In this document: positions 14,323 through 20,582 of the stretch, piece after piece
Numbering within the stretch: the first letter of the stretch is position 1
Layout: the number at the start of each line of letters is the position of its first letter
Virus record (IMG/VR): IMGVR_UViG_3300048110_000244
Coordinates: 1 to 31,840 of that record
Direction: 5' to 3' (one strand)
Length of the DNA stretch: 31,840 bases
Origin: a virus
Position numbers and translations under genes: made by a program
The notes under the pieces: generated by a model
Told to the model about the DNA's origin: nothing
The model's input: the letters and a program-made list of their open reading frames with translations, nothing else
Database searches by the model: none

Positions 14323-14610
14323 ATGATTATATTACAACGTAACAATATCGAGATACTAAAGCACGTTGACCTAGATGGTCGTCATGTATACACAGTGCGT
14401 GAGCTTAACGGTGATGATTGCTTTATAGATGAGTTCTACACGTTAGAAGATGCTATTGAGTTTATCGCAGTAATGCCTAACGGTTTTGACTTACGAGCTG
14501 AAAAGCTAAAGGCTAAAAGTGATAACCCTACATTCCTAGAGGTTGGATTAATTATGCTAGTAGGTTGTGGTATGGGTATGATGTTTATCAACTGGTTGGG
14601 CTTGTTATGA
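14323..14610 (+). CDS. Small protein with C-terminal transmembrane segment
   Basis: I chose ATG 14323 (95 residues) over ATG 14317 because GGGAG at 14311-14315 lies seven bases before it but only one before the other. Residues 1-72 are soluble and mixed alpha/beta (VDLDGRHVYTVRELNGDDCF, FYTLEDAIEFI); residues 73-95 form one membrane helix (VGLIMLVGCGMGMMFINWLGLL) at the very end. This is a tail-anchored topology with the bulk in the cytoplasm. The next gene starts in its stop codon. The function is unknown. Confidence 0.75.
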   Translation: MIILQRNNIEILKHVDLDGRHVYTVRELNGDDCFIDEFYTLEDAIEFIAVMPNGFDLRAEKLKAKSDNPTFLEVGLIMLVGCGMGMMFINWLGLL

Positions 14611-14816
14611 CAGCACAAGAAAGGTTACAGTTCATATTGTCAGATCGTGGTATGAACATAAGAACAATGTCTAGCTTATCAGAGCTACCTTATACGACAG
14701 TATACGATTACATCAAGAACGGTAACGAGCCTAGTTACAAGAATTTTAATAAGATAGTAGAAGCAACTGGTTACACCATACAAATTAACGACACTGGAGA
14801 GAGTGGTGAAAATTGA
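14607..14816 (+). CDS. Small HTH protein (69 aa)
   Basis: ATG 14607 overlaps the upstream stop (ATGA), so the longer frame from 14565 is not used. The product has an HTH core: MNIRTMSSLSELPYTTVYDY followed by IKNGNEPSYKNFNKIVEATGY. Its C-terminal pattern (FNKIVEATGYTIQI) matches the small HTH protein at 15534 (LNDIVEACGYKITI), so the two are probably paralogues. It should bind DNA; the target may be one of the operators at 14045 or 16310. There is no effector domain. Confidence 0.8.
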   Translation: MTAQERLQFILSDRGMNIRTMSSLSELPYTTVYDYIKNGNEPSYKNFNKIVEATGYTIQINDTGESGEN

Positions 14817-15051
14817 GATAAGCACAGAGGAGCTGGTAGCAAATGTAAGCGCACATGATGTACTTAACTACATGGACGAATACGAGCTATCCACATTAGT
14901 AAGAGATTACTTAAATAAGAATTTGCTTGAAGCAAGCCAAAAGCAAGGGGTACAAGGATTGGTTAATTTACTAATCAATCATGCTGATGAGATAAAAACT
15001 ACATGCCCACAAGATGACATTAACGCACTAATAAAAGCACTGGGAGAATAA
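14806..15051 (+). CDS. 81-aa helical protein of unknown function, GTG start
   Basis: The start is likely GTG 14806, six bases after GGAG (14796-14799) and inside the end of the HTH gene; GTG 14803 is also possible. The product is acidic and almost fully helical (ELVANVSAHDVLNYMDEYEL, LVRDYLNKNLLEASQKQ). The N-terminal 'HDVLNYMDEYELSTLVRDYL' style is seen in other small phage proteins of unknown role. It has no Cys cluster or membrane segment. Confidence 0.7.
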   Translation: MKIEISTEELVANVSAHDVLNYMDEYELSTLVRDYLNKNLLEASQKQGVQGLVNLLINHADEIKTTCPQDDINALIKALGE

Positions 15052-15052
15052 C

Positions 15053-15304
15053 ATGACAATTACTAGAAAACGCTGGACTGATGAAGAAGTATCTAAGCTG
15101 GTTTATATGAACGGTAAAGGGTACTCAAAAGACCTGATAGCACATGAGTTAGGTAGAACCAAAATAGCGGTAGCAGTTAAGCTATCAAACCTGAAAAAGA
15201 CAGCAGTTAATTACGATTCAGAAGAAATGCAGAGAGGTGATTTAATATTACCAGCAGTATGTATTACCTTAATGATCGTCTTAGCGGTGGTGAGCGCATT
15301 ATGA
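15053..15304 (+). CDS. Myb/SANT-like DNA-binding domain with C-terminal membrane helix
   Basis: An 83-residue protein. Residues 5-50 show a Myb/GcrA-like HTH: RKRWTDEEVSKLVYMNGKGY, DLIAHELGRT, AVAVKLSNL. Residues 63-83 are a hydrophobic helix ending the protein (LILPAVCITLMIVLAVVSAL). A DNA-binding domain joined to a C-terminal membrane anchor would tether DNA, or a host promoter, to the inner membrane. The TM-coding end overlaps the next start by four bases (ATGA), and the frame is clean. The dual architecture is read from sequence; the function is unknown. Confidence 0.75.
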   Translation: MTITRKRWTDEEVSKLVYMNGKGYSKDLIAHELGRTKIAVAVKLSNLKKTAVNYDSEEMQRGDLILPAVCITLMIVLAVVSAL

Positions 15305-15537
15305 TACATGAAACCATTACCCTAGAATGTGAAGCGTTTGGATATTTAGATTTAGACGTATCATACGAGGAAGTTACAGAAGATAATAGCTTTGATCATG
15401 AGTTCGGTACTGAGAAACGAGTAGACCAATACGCTGTAATCTATGAAGTCAAGTTCAACGGTCAACCTATCAGGTTAACTAAGGTTCAGCACAGAGAGCT
15501 AGAGGACTTTATAACTGAGAACTTGGTGACAGCATGA
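15301..15537 (+). CDS. 78-aa beta-rich phage protein, unknown function
   Basis: ATG 15301 overlaps the upstream stop and has GGTGAG at 15289-15294; the longer frame from 15259 would run deep into the neighbour. The product shows alternating strands (ITLECEAFGYLDLDVSYEEV, YAVIYEVKFNGQPIRLT) and a C-terminal helix (KVQHRELEDFITENLVTA). It is acidic and soluble. I recognise no family. The next gene starts in its stop (ATGA). Confidence 0.75.
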   Translation: MIHETITLECEAFGYLDLDVSYEEVTEDNSFDHEFGTEKRVDQYAVIYEVKFNGQPIRLTKVQHRELEDFITENLVTA

Positions 15538-15725
15538 ATACCAGATACGTATTTAATAAGGTAATAGGTCACATGCAAGTTAAGGAGCTATCCAAAATAA
15601 CTGGCTATCATGAGAACACGTTGCACCAGTGGAAAAGTGGCAAGTCAGAAACTAGCATCATGTGCCTGAATGACATTGTAGAAGCATGTGGCTATAAGAT
15701 AACGATTGAGAGAAAAAATGGATAA
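15534..15725 (+). CDS. Small HTH protein (63 aa), paralogue of the 14607 product
   Basis: It consists of one HTH domain: VIGHMQVKELSKITGYHENT, LHQWKSGKSETSIMCLNDIV, EACGYKITIERKNG. 'KELSKITGYHENTLHQWKSGKS' has the spacing of helices 2-3 of XRE regulators. The 'L/F-N-D/K-I-V-E-A-x-G-Y' end is shared with the product of 14607. Two related HTH proteins 0.9 kb apart suggest duplication and different operator preferences. It overlaps the upstream gene by four bases. Confidence 0.8.
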   Translation: MNTRYVFNKVIGHMQVKELSKITGYHENTLHQWKSGKSETSIMCLNDIVEACGYKITIERKNG

Positions 15726-16011
15726 TCATTATAAATTTAGAAAGGGCAGGATAAGCCTAGAGCGAGTAGTTAACGCTATGGATGGTATTAAGATGATAGA
15801 TTCGGTAAGGCGTGGCATTATAGAGTATTTTGTAGAGGGTAAGACAGTTAAGGAGACTAAGGTTAATTCATCCCTACTAATGCCATATCTTAGAGAGGTT
15901 AATACTAATATCACCATAGATAATCTATACGTGAGAAAGTTCTTATATACAGATGAATTTAGTCCAAGAGGAAAGCAAAATGACAGTAATAGATCACTTT
16001 TTACAAGTTAA
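15718..16011 (+). CDS. 97-aa basic protein, possible HTH
   Basis: ATG 15718 overlaps the previous stop by eight bases and has GAGAG upstream; TTG 15706 is less likely. The product is basic (NHYKFRKGRISLERVVNAMD). Its middle, RRGIIEYFVEGKTVKETKVN followed by SSLLMPYLREV, could be an HTH in which GKTVKETKVNSSLLMPYLREV provides helices 2-3. It may be another DNA-binding protein of this operon, but I am not sure. Its last 32 bases overlap the next gene. Confidence 0.7.
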   Translation: MDNHYKFRKGRISLERVVNAMDGIKMIDSVRRGIIEYFVEGKTVKETKVNSSLLMPYLREVNTNITIDNLYVRKFLYTDEFSPRGKQNDSNRSLFTS

Positions 16012-16132
16012 GCACAAAGAATTAAAAGAAGAACTCAAGCAAGCTAAGATCACAATGGAATTATGTTATGCCATGCTCATGGGATCGGTACTACTTAATG
16101 TGGTTTTAGTATGGAGATTGTTCAGTGGCTGA
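15980..16132 (+). CDS. 50-aa micro-membrane protein
   Basis: ATG 15980 follows AAGAGGAAAG, a strong ribosome site. The product has a charged N-terminal helix (HKELKEELKQAKITMEL) and a single membrane helix (CYAMLMGSVLLNVVLVWRLF), ending at FSG. It lies between two tightly overlapped genes. Small single-TM phage proteins of early operons often act on host membrane complexes, but no target can be read from the sequence. Confidence 0.65.
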   Translation: MTVIDHFLQVKHKELKEELKQAKITMELCYAMLMGSVLLNVVLVWRLFSG

Positions 16133-16274
16133 TAACTATTTACCTAAGTTTTTCACACCTAGCAGAACTAAACACAAGCGCAAGATTACACCAAAACAAG
16201 AAAAACAAGCAGAAGCTAGGCGTAAGATTGAATTATTAAGATATGAGCAAGAGTTGAAAAAGCTAGAAGAATAA
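16125..16274 (+). CDS. 49-aa basic helical protein, GTG start
   Basis: GTG 16125 follows GGAG at 16113-16116 by eight bases and sits in the end of the previous frame. The product begins MADNYLPKFFTPSRTKHKRK and continues as a charged helix (PKQEKQAEARRKIELLRYEQ, ELKKLEE). It is rich in Lys, Arg and Glu. It ends the operon four bases before the TTAACTTTTTT element upstream of the next promoter. The function is unknown; RNA or DNA contact is possible. Confidence 0.6.
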   Translation: MADNYLPKFFTPSRTKHKRKITPKQEKQAEARRKIELLRYEQELKKLEE

Positions 16275-16301
16275 TAATTTAACTTTTTTGTTAATTAATG
16301 C

Positions 16302-16330
16302 TTTACTTATATCGGAATATCGTTAATAAT
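16302..16330 (+). promoter_or_regulatory. Promoter with TATCG-N6-CGTTA operator, replication operon
   Basis: TTTACT (16302-16307) and TAATAAT (-10, 16324-16330) at 16-17-base spacing. TATCG (16310-16314) and CGTTA (16321-16325) form the same operator-like inverted repeat as in the promoter at 14038. An upstream TTAACTTTTTTGTT (16278-16291) matches that of the promoter at 9932. It should drive genes from 16356 through at least the TET/JBP-like gene. Confidence 0.75.
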
Positions 16331-16355
16331 GCATTCACTAACCGAGGAGAATGAC

Positions 16356-16667
16356 ATGATAGTAAATACAATTAGCACAGCAAACCAATTTATCGAACAA
16401 TTCAAAGATTGCGGTAGAGGTAATCAATTTAGCTACGATGGTTTTGTAGCATTGTTTGATTACCTTGATATGCTTTCAGATGATCAACCTATTGAACTTG
16501 ATGTTATTGGTATTTGTTGTGAGTTCAGCGAATATCATATAGATGTTTTACGTGACTATTACGACATGCTTGAGGGTTTAAATGATCAAGAAGTCGTAGA
16601 CAAATTAGAATATTACACAGTGGTTATACCAGTTGATAAAAGTACGTACATAATTGCTGATTTTTAA
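16356..16667 (+). CDS. Conserved phage protein, unknown function (NQFSYDGFVALFDYL)
   Basis: ATG 16356 (103 residues) is chosen over ATG 16329, which lies in the -10 region of the promoter; GAGGAG at 16343 is correctly placed. The product, with ANQFIEQFKDCGRGNQFSYD and DVIGICCEFSEYH, recalls a small protein found in many phages of proteobacteria near replication genes. It is acidic and soluble. The function is unknown. Its leader is a near copy of the ERF leader at 9978, so the two operons may share expression control. Confidence 0.85.
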   Translation: MIVNTISTANQFIEQFKDCGRGNQFSYDGFVALFDYLDMLSDDQPIELDVIGICCEFSEYHIDVLRDYYDMLEGLNDQEVVDKLEYYTVVIPVDKSTYIIADF

Positions 16668-16690
16668 CATATTGTTTTTGGGAGAGAATG

Positions 16691-16903
16691 ATGAAATTAA
16701 GATTTACAAATAAAGTTCCAGAATCATTGGAAGATTATGTGATTTTTACATACTTGTATAAGTGGGAGAATTCTGTTTTTAGCACTTCTACATTACTTAA
16801 ATATGATGAGCGCAATTTATATCGAAAAGAGCTTGAGTGGATTTACGGAAGTGACCTAGTTGATACTTTCCATAATGAAGTTCAAATGTGGGAGCTAGAT
16901 TAA
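16691..16903 (+). CDS. 70-aa protein of unknown function
   Basis: Two adjacent ATG codons (16688, 16691); the second is six bases after GGAG (16681-16684) and is preferred. The product is rich in aromatic residues (YVIFTYLYKWENSVF, ELEWIYGSDLVDTFHNEVQM) with mixed charge. It lies 23 bases after the previous stop and 17 before the helicase start, in the same operon. I recognise no family. Confidence 0.75.
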   Translation: MKLRFTNKVPESLEDYVIFTYLYKWENSVFSTSTLLKYDERNLYRKELEWIYGSDLVDTFHNEVQMWELD

Positions 16904-16920
16904 ATTCTGGGGAGAAAATC

Positions 16921-18387
16921 ATGGAACTTAGACCACATCAAGAGCGTGCTATAAGTATGCTAAGGCAATCACTAGCCAAAGGATATAAAAGACCAATATT
17001 AGGGGCGTGTTGCTCATTTGGTAAGACTATTACAGCATTGTATATACTTACGGAAGCCAGCAAAAAAGGCAAGAAGTGCATATTCTTTTGCGACAGGGTA
17101 AAGCTAGTACAGCAAGCTATCAACGCATTTAGAAGTAATGGGATTGAGGTAGGTGTGATAATGAGTGATCACGAGCTGAGAAACCCAGATGCCATGATAC
17201 AGATAGCTAGTATTCAATCAGTAGCTAGAATGCGTAGAAAACCTGAATTTGACCTTGCCATAGTTGACGAATGCCATACTCACTATAGGACGACACAGGA
17301 ATTGATGGATCGCTACAGTAATGTGCCGTTCATTGGTTTGTCAGCAACACCTTATAGCAAAGGTCTAGGCAAGGCTTATAATGATCTGGTCGTACCAGTT
17401 ACTACTAGGCAATTATTAGATCAGGGTTATCTATGCCCAGTTAAGTATTATGGCGGTGCTACAGCTAACGTATCAGGCTTAAAGACTAAGAGATTACCAA
17501 CAGGTGCTAAGGACTATGATCCAAAAGAGTTAGAACGTGCCATAGATGAGGAAAGCGAGTATCTCACTGGTGATATAATTCTAAACTACACTAAGTTAGC
17601 GTATAACAGACCAGCAATAGCATTTAGTCCTAGCGTAAAGCATAGTAAGTATCTGGTTGACCAGTTTAATAAAGCTGGTATCCCAGCAGTACACATAGAC
17701 GGGTACATGAAAGAGAATGAGAGACAGGATATCTACAAAGGTCATGAGAGAGGTGACTTTAAGATCCTTAGTTGTTCAATGCTACTAGGCACTGGGTACG
17801 ATGCACCCCATATCTCATGCTTGATTGACTGCTATCCAAGCCAAAGTAAAATACAATTCGTACAAAGAGCAGGGCGCATAATGCGCTTACATGAGAGTAA
17901 GACAGACGCAATATACTTAGACCATGCTGGTAATATTGCTAGGCATGGATTCCCAGAGGACATAGTGCCTGACTCATTAGATGATGGTGAGAAACCATAT
18001 AACGAGAACAATCAGATCAAGGAAAAGAAAGAGTCTAAGGCTAAAGATTGCCCTCAGTGTTTTGGTATTATGGTTGGTATACGTTGCGCATGTGGGTATG
18101 AGATACCTATAATGGAGCAGATAAAGACCACAGAAGAAGAATTAACCTTATTGAAGAAACCTAGTGATTACCAAGATAATCACAAGAAAGTATTCTTAGG
18201 TGGGTTAGAGTTATATGCACAGGAGAAAGGATTCAAAGCAGGATGGGTAGCACACAGCTATAAGAAGAAATTCGGTGAGTATCCACAGGTTACACCAGCC
18301 AAGGTGAAAGAGATCCACCCGACAGTAAAAGGATACATAAAGCACTTGGAAATAAGACAAGCAAAGGGTAGACAGTATGCTAGATAA
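16921..18387 (+). CDS. Superfamily 2 DNA helicase with C-terminal zinc finger
   Basis: A 488-residue protein from ATG 16921 (GGGGAG upstream; the frame extends to 16888 without a ribosome site). Motifs: Q-like LRPHQERA (3-10), Walker A GACCSFGKT (28-36), DECH (116-119), SATPYSKG (141-148) and motif VI QRAGRIMR (315-322). A four-Cys site, CPQC...CAC (377-391), follows, then a helical tail. It is a UvrW/Ssl2-like or replicative SF2 helicase acting on DNA. The primase-like gene begins inside its end, pointing to a replication function. In Walker A, Ser-Phe precede GKT instead of the usual Gly-x. Confidence 0.92.
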   Translation: MELRPHQERAISMLRQSLAKGYKRPILGACCSFGKTITALYILTEASKKGKKCIFFCDRVKLVQQAINAFRSNGIEVGVIMSDHELRNPDAMIQIASIQSVARMRRKPEFDLAIVDECHTHYRTTQELMDRYSNVPFIGLSATPYSKGLGKAYNDLVVPVTTRQLLDQGYLCPVKYYGGATANVSGLKTKRLPTGAKDYDPKELERAIDEESEYLTGDIILNYTKLAYNRPAIAFSPSVKHSKYLVDQFNKAGIPAVHIDGYMKENERQDIYKGHERGDFKILSCSMLLGTGYDAPHISCLIDCYPSQSKIQFVQRAGRIMRLHESKTDAIYLDHAGNIARHGFPEDIVPDSLDDGEKPYNENNQIKEKKESKAKDCPQCFGIMVGIRCACGYEIPIMEQIKTTEEELTLLKKPSDYQDNHKKVFLGGLELYAQEKGFKAGWVAHSYKKKFGEYPQVTPAKVKEIHPTVKGYIKHLEIRQAKGRQYAR

Positions 18388-18790
18388 CATATTGAATTCA
18401 TTAGATAAAGTCAGAAAAGTAAAGGGTAGGTCTTACACAGCGTTATGCCCAGTACACAAAGACACTAAGCCAAGCATGACTATTACAGAGACTAACAGGG
18501 GTGATGTGTTGATACATTGTTTCTCGTGCGGTGCGAAAGGCACAGATGTAGTTAGAGCATTAGGGCTACCAGTAAGTGAGCTATTCATTGACGAGCTAAA
18601 GGTAGATAAGAGTAGACCATATTACCCTAAAGAACAGATGAACAAAGATAAGCACGTCATAGAGATATACAACAACACACCAGAGGACGATCTGAGCTAC
18701 TTTGACAAGAAACTGTACATACAATGCAAGGCTAGATTCGACAACTTTAACCAAAAGATGCAGGATTGGATAGGTGATGATATACTATAA
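18377..18790 (+). CDS. Stand-alone primase-type zinc-finger (CHC2) protein
   Basis: A 137-residue protein with the DnaG zinc-binding fold: ALCPVHKDTKPSM and VLIHCFSCGAKGTDVVRALG give ligands Cys24, His27, Cys48 and Cys51. The RNA polymerase (Toprim) domain and a helicase domain are both absent; after residue 75 only a charged helical region remains. Such a protein could choose initiation sites for the host primase or for the SF2 helicase coded in the overlapping gene. It is short compared with phage primases (300 residues or more). No frameshift or remnant of the missing domain follows within the 26-base gap. Confidence 0.88.
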   Translation: MLDNILNSLDKVRKVKGRSYTALCPVHKDTKPSMTITETNRGDVLIHCFSCGAKGTDVVRALGLPVSELFIDELKVDKSRPYYPKEQMNKDKHVIEIYNNTPEDDLSYFDKKLYIQCKARFDNFNQKMQDWIGDDIL

Positions 18791-18816
18791 CAACCTAACA
18801 TGAGGGTTAACATGGT

Positions 18817-19419
18817 ATGAAGCAATATAAGCAAGTTACAAGGTCGGTAGACGATCTAATTCCTTACGTGAATAATTCACGCACACATAGCGATGAGCAG
18901 ATAGCGCAAGTCGCATCCAGCATTAAAGAGTTCGGTTTTACTAATCCAATACTAATAGATGACAATAATGGCATTATAGCTGGTCATGGTCGATTACTAG
19001 CTAGTCAAAAGTTAAAGCTAGAAGAAGTGCCTTGTATTGTACTGGACGGTTTAAGCGAAGCGCAACGTAAAGCCTACGTAATTGCAGATAACCAACTAGC
19101 GTTAAATTCGGATTGGGATTATAGTAAATTAAAGGTTGAAGTTGACCAACTTATAGAGCATGAATTTAACTTAGATTTATTAGGTCTGGATTTGTCATTT
19201 ATGGATGAAACCCCAGAGCTTGACAGTTTAGGCTTAACACCAGAAGATAAACTGGATAATTACCTTAATGGTGACACCAAGATAATCAGGTTAGCTTACA
19301 GTCAAGAAGAACTAGAATCAATTACCAGTATGCTAGACACCTTAATCGAAAGGTATGAGCATAATGACTACAGTGAATGTGTTTATATGCTAGTTAGCAA
19401 GGCGATGGCTAATGGTTAA
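18817..19419 (+). CDS. ParB-like protein (ParB/Srx N-terminal domain)
   Basis: A 200-residue protein. The ParB-like fold covers residues 8-75: IPYVNNSRTHSDEQIAQVAS, then GFTNPILIDDNNGIIAGHGRLLA with GHGR at 56-59 in the nucleotide-binding site, and VPCIVLDGLSEAQRKAYVIA. In many phages this module is fused or adjacent to a DNA methyltransferase; here none follows. The C-terminal half is helical and unassigned. It overlaps the TET/JBP-like gene by 8 bases. It may act as a DNA-binding, CTPase-type or nuclease factor linked to base modification or packaging. Confidence 0.9.
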   Translation: MKQYKQVTRSVDDLIPYVNNSRTHSDEQIAQVASSIKEFGFTNPILIDDNNGIIAGHGRLLASQKLKLEEVPCIVLDGLSEAQRKAYVIADNQLALNSDWDYSKLKVEVDQLIEHEFNLDLLGLDLSFMDETPELDSLGLTPEDKLDNYLNGDTKIIRLAYSQEELESITSMLDTLIERYEHNDYSECVYMLVSKAMANG

Positions 19420-20245
19420 AAAACTATACCCAGAAAAACACAAATTTGACTACAAGTTAAATAAAAATAAAACACCAACAAGCGCAGATTATGATCATGT
19501 TATTGATTATGATTGTGATATTTACGATGGTGATACGGTTGTTTGTAGTTACAGGAAACTAGACAAGGAAACAAAAACACTATTAAAGGCTTGTACTAAA
19601 AAAGCCAAATGCACAAAAAGCACTAGGACTAGGGGTGTAGCACAAAATAGCGCAGTATATGGCGCACTCCCAAGAGTCCCATGTCGTGAAGATTATTGTA
19701 GGTTCAGTGCTGACACAAAGAAACAGCCTGATGTGTTTTTTGGTTTGTGCAAGGTTGCCGAAAAACTATGGGGCATATACGAAAGCACTTACCCGAAAGT
19801 CGCTGAAAACTTTAGGTCATTTGCTGACAAGATAAACCCAGACTGGCGCAGAACTGGCACACCATTTACAACGGTAAACGTTAACAAAAACTTTGCCATA
19901 GGCTACCACCTAGACAATGCGAATTATGGTGATGTATACAGTAATGTATTGATAACTAAAAAGAACGCAAAAGGCGGTTATTTTGTTATGCCACAGTATA
20001 GGGTGGCACTAGCGCAAGAGGACGGAGCGTTAGTCATTGTTGATGGTGCAAGTATACCTCATGGGGTAACCGAAATTAAACCACTGTCAAAGGACTGGGA
20101 GCGCTCGAGCGTGGTATTTTATACACTCTCAAACTTACAGCATTGCCTAGACCAAAGTGGTGAGGTTTTAAGGTCAAAACAGGTCACTATGGAACGAGCA
20201 AGAAAGCGAGCGCAGAAACTAGACCCGAGGTTAAACAATGGCTAA
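19412..20245 (+). CDS. TET/JBP-type 2-oxoglutarate/Fe(II) DNA base dioxygenase
   Basis: A 277-residue protein. Residues 145-240 match the phage TET/JBP core: DWRRTGTPFTTVNVNKNFAI, then GYHLDNANYGDVYSNVLIT, KGGYFVMPQYRVAL, and GASIPHGVTE. The iron ligands are His166, Asp168 and His217; Arg231 (WERSSVVFYT) should bind 2-oxoglutarate. The family oxidises 5-methylpyrimidines in DNA (5mC to 5hmC, or T to 5hmU). A Cys-rich N-terminal part (Cys61, 67, 91, 96) may bind zinc. It overlaps both ParB-like and small-terminase genes by 8 bases, a neighbourhood reported for phage TET/JBP genes. No methyltransferase is coded, so thymine or host-made 5mC is the likely substrate. The fold is firm; the substrate is inferred. 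Confidence 0.88.
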   Translation: MVKKLYPEKHKFDYKLNKNKTPTSADYDHVIDYDCDIYDGDTVVCSYRKLDKETKTLLKACTKKAKCTKSTRTRGVAQNSAVYGALPRVPCREDYCRFSADTKKQPDVFFGLCKVAEKLWGIYESTYPKVAENFRSFADKINPDWRRTGTPFTTVNVNKNFAIGYHLDNANYGDVYSNVLITKKNAKGGYFVMPQYRVALAQEDGALVIVDGASIPHGVTEIKPLSKDWERSSVVFYTLSNLQHCLDQSGEVLRSKQVTMERARKRAQKLDPRLNNG

Positions 20246-20582
20246 GACAGGTAGACCTAGAATAGAACTCACACCAGAACAGAGGGCGCAAGTTGAGGCA
20301 CTTGCTAGTGTATTAACACAAGAGCAAATAGCTGATTACTTAGGTATATGCAGACGCACATTTAACAATATAATTGAGCGTGATGAAGAAGTTTATGCAC
20401 AATATAAAAAGGGAAAGGCTAAGGCTATTGCTAGTGTAGCTGGTAATCTAGTAAACAAGGCTAGAAACGGTGACACTACAGCATCAATATTTTATCTTAA
20501 AACTCAGGCTGGCTGGAGAGAGCAAGAGCCAGAAGATAGAGAGTTACCACCAATACAAGTGTATTTGAATGATACTAACTAA
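20238..20582 (+). CDS. terS: Terminase small subunit
   Basis: A 114-residue protein with an N-terminal HTH: LTPEQRAQVEALASVLTQEQ, then IADYLGICRRTFNNIIER, and a helical oligomerisation region (AKAIASVAGNLVNKARNGDT). The ASIFYLKTQAGWRE segment is typical of small terminase subunits, just before a short tail that contacts the large subunit. It recognises the packaging site, often within or next to its own gene. It overlaps the dioxygenase gene by 8 bases and the large subunit by 14, so base modification and packaging proteins are translated together. Confidence 0.9.
   Translation: MAKTGRPRIELTPEQRAQVEALASVLTQEQIADYLGICRRTFNNIIERDEEVYAQYKKGKAKAIASVAGNLVNKARNGDTTASIFYLKTQAGWREQEPEDRELPPIQVYLNDTN

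Noticed and set aside
18790-18816. Separate promoter before the ParB-like gene
   Set aside because: The 26-base gap after the primase-like gene holds only a ribosome site (GAGGG) and no -35/-10 pair; the genes are read as one operon from 16302.
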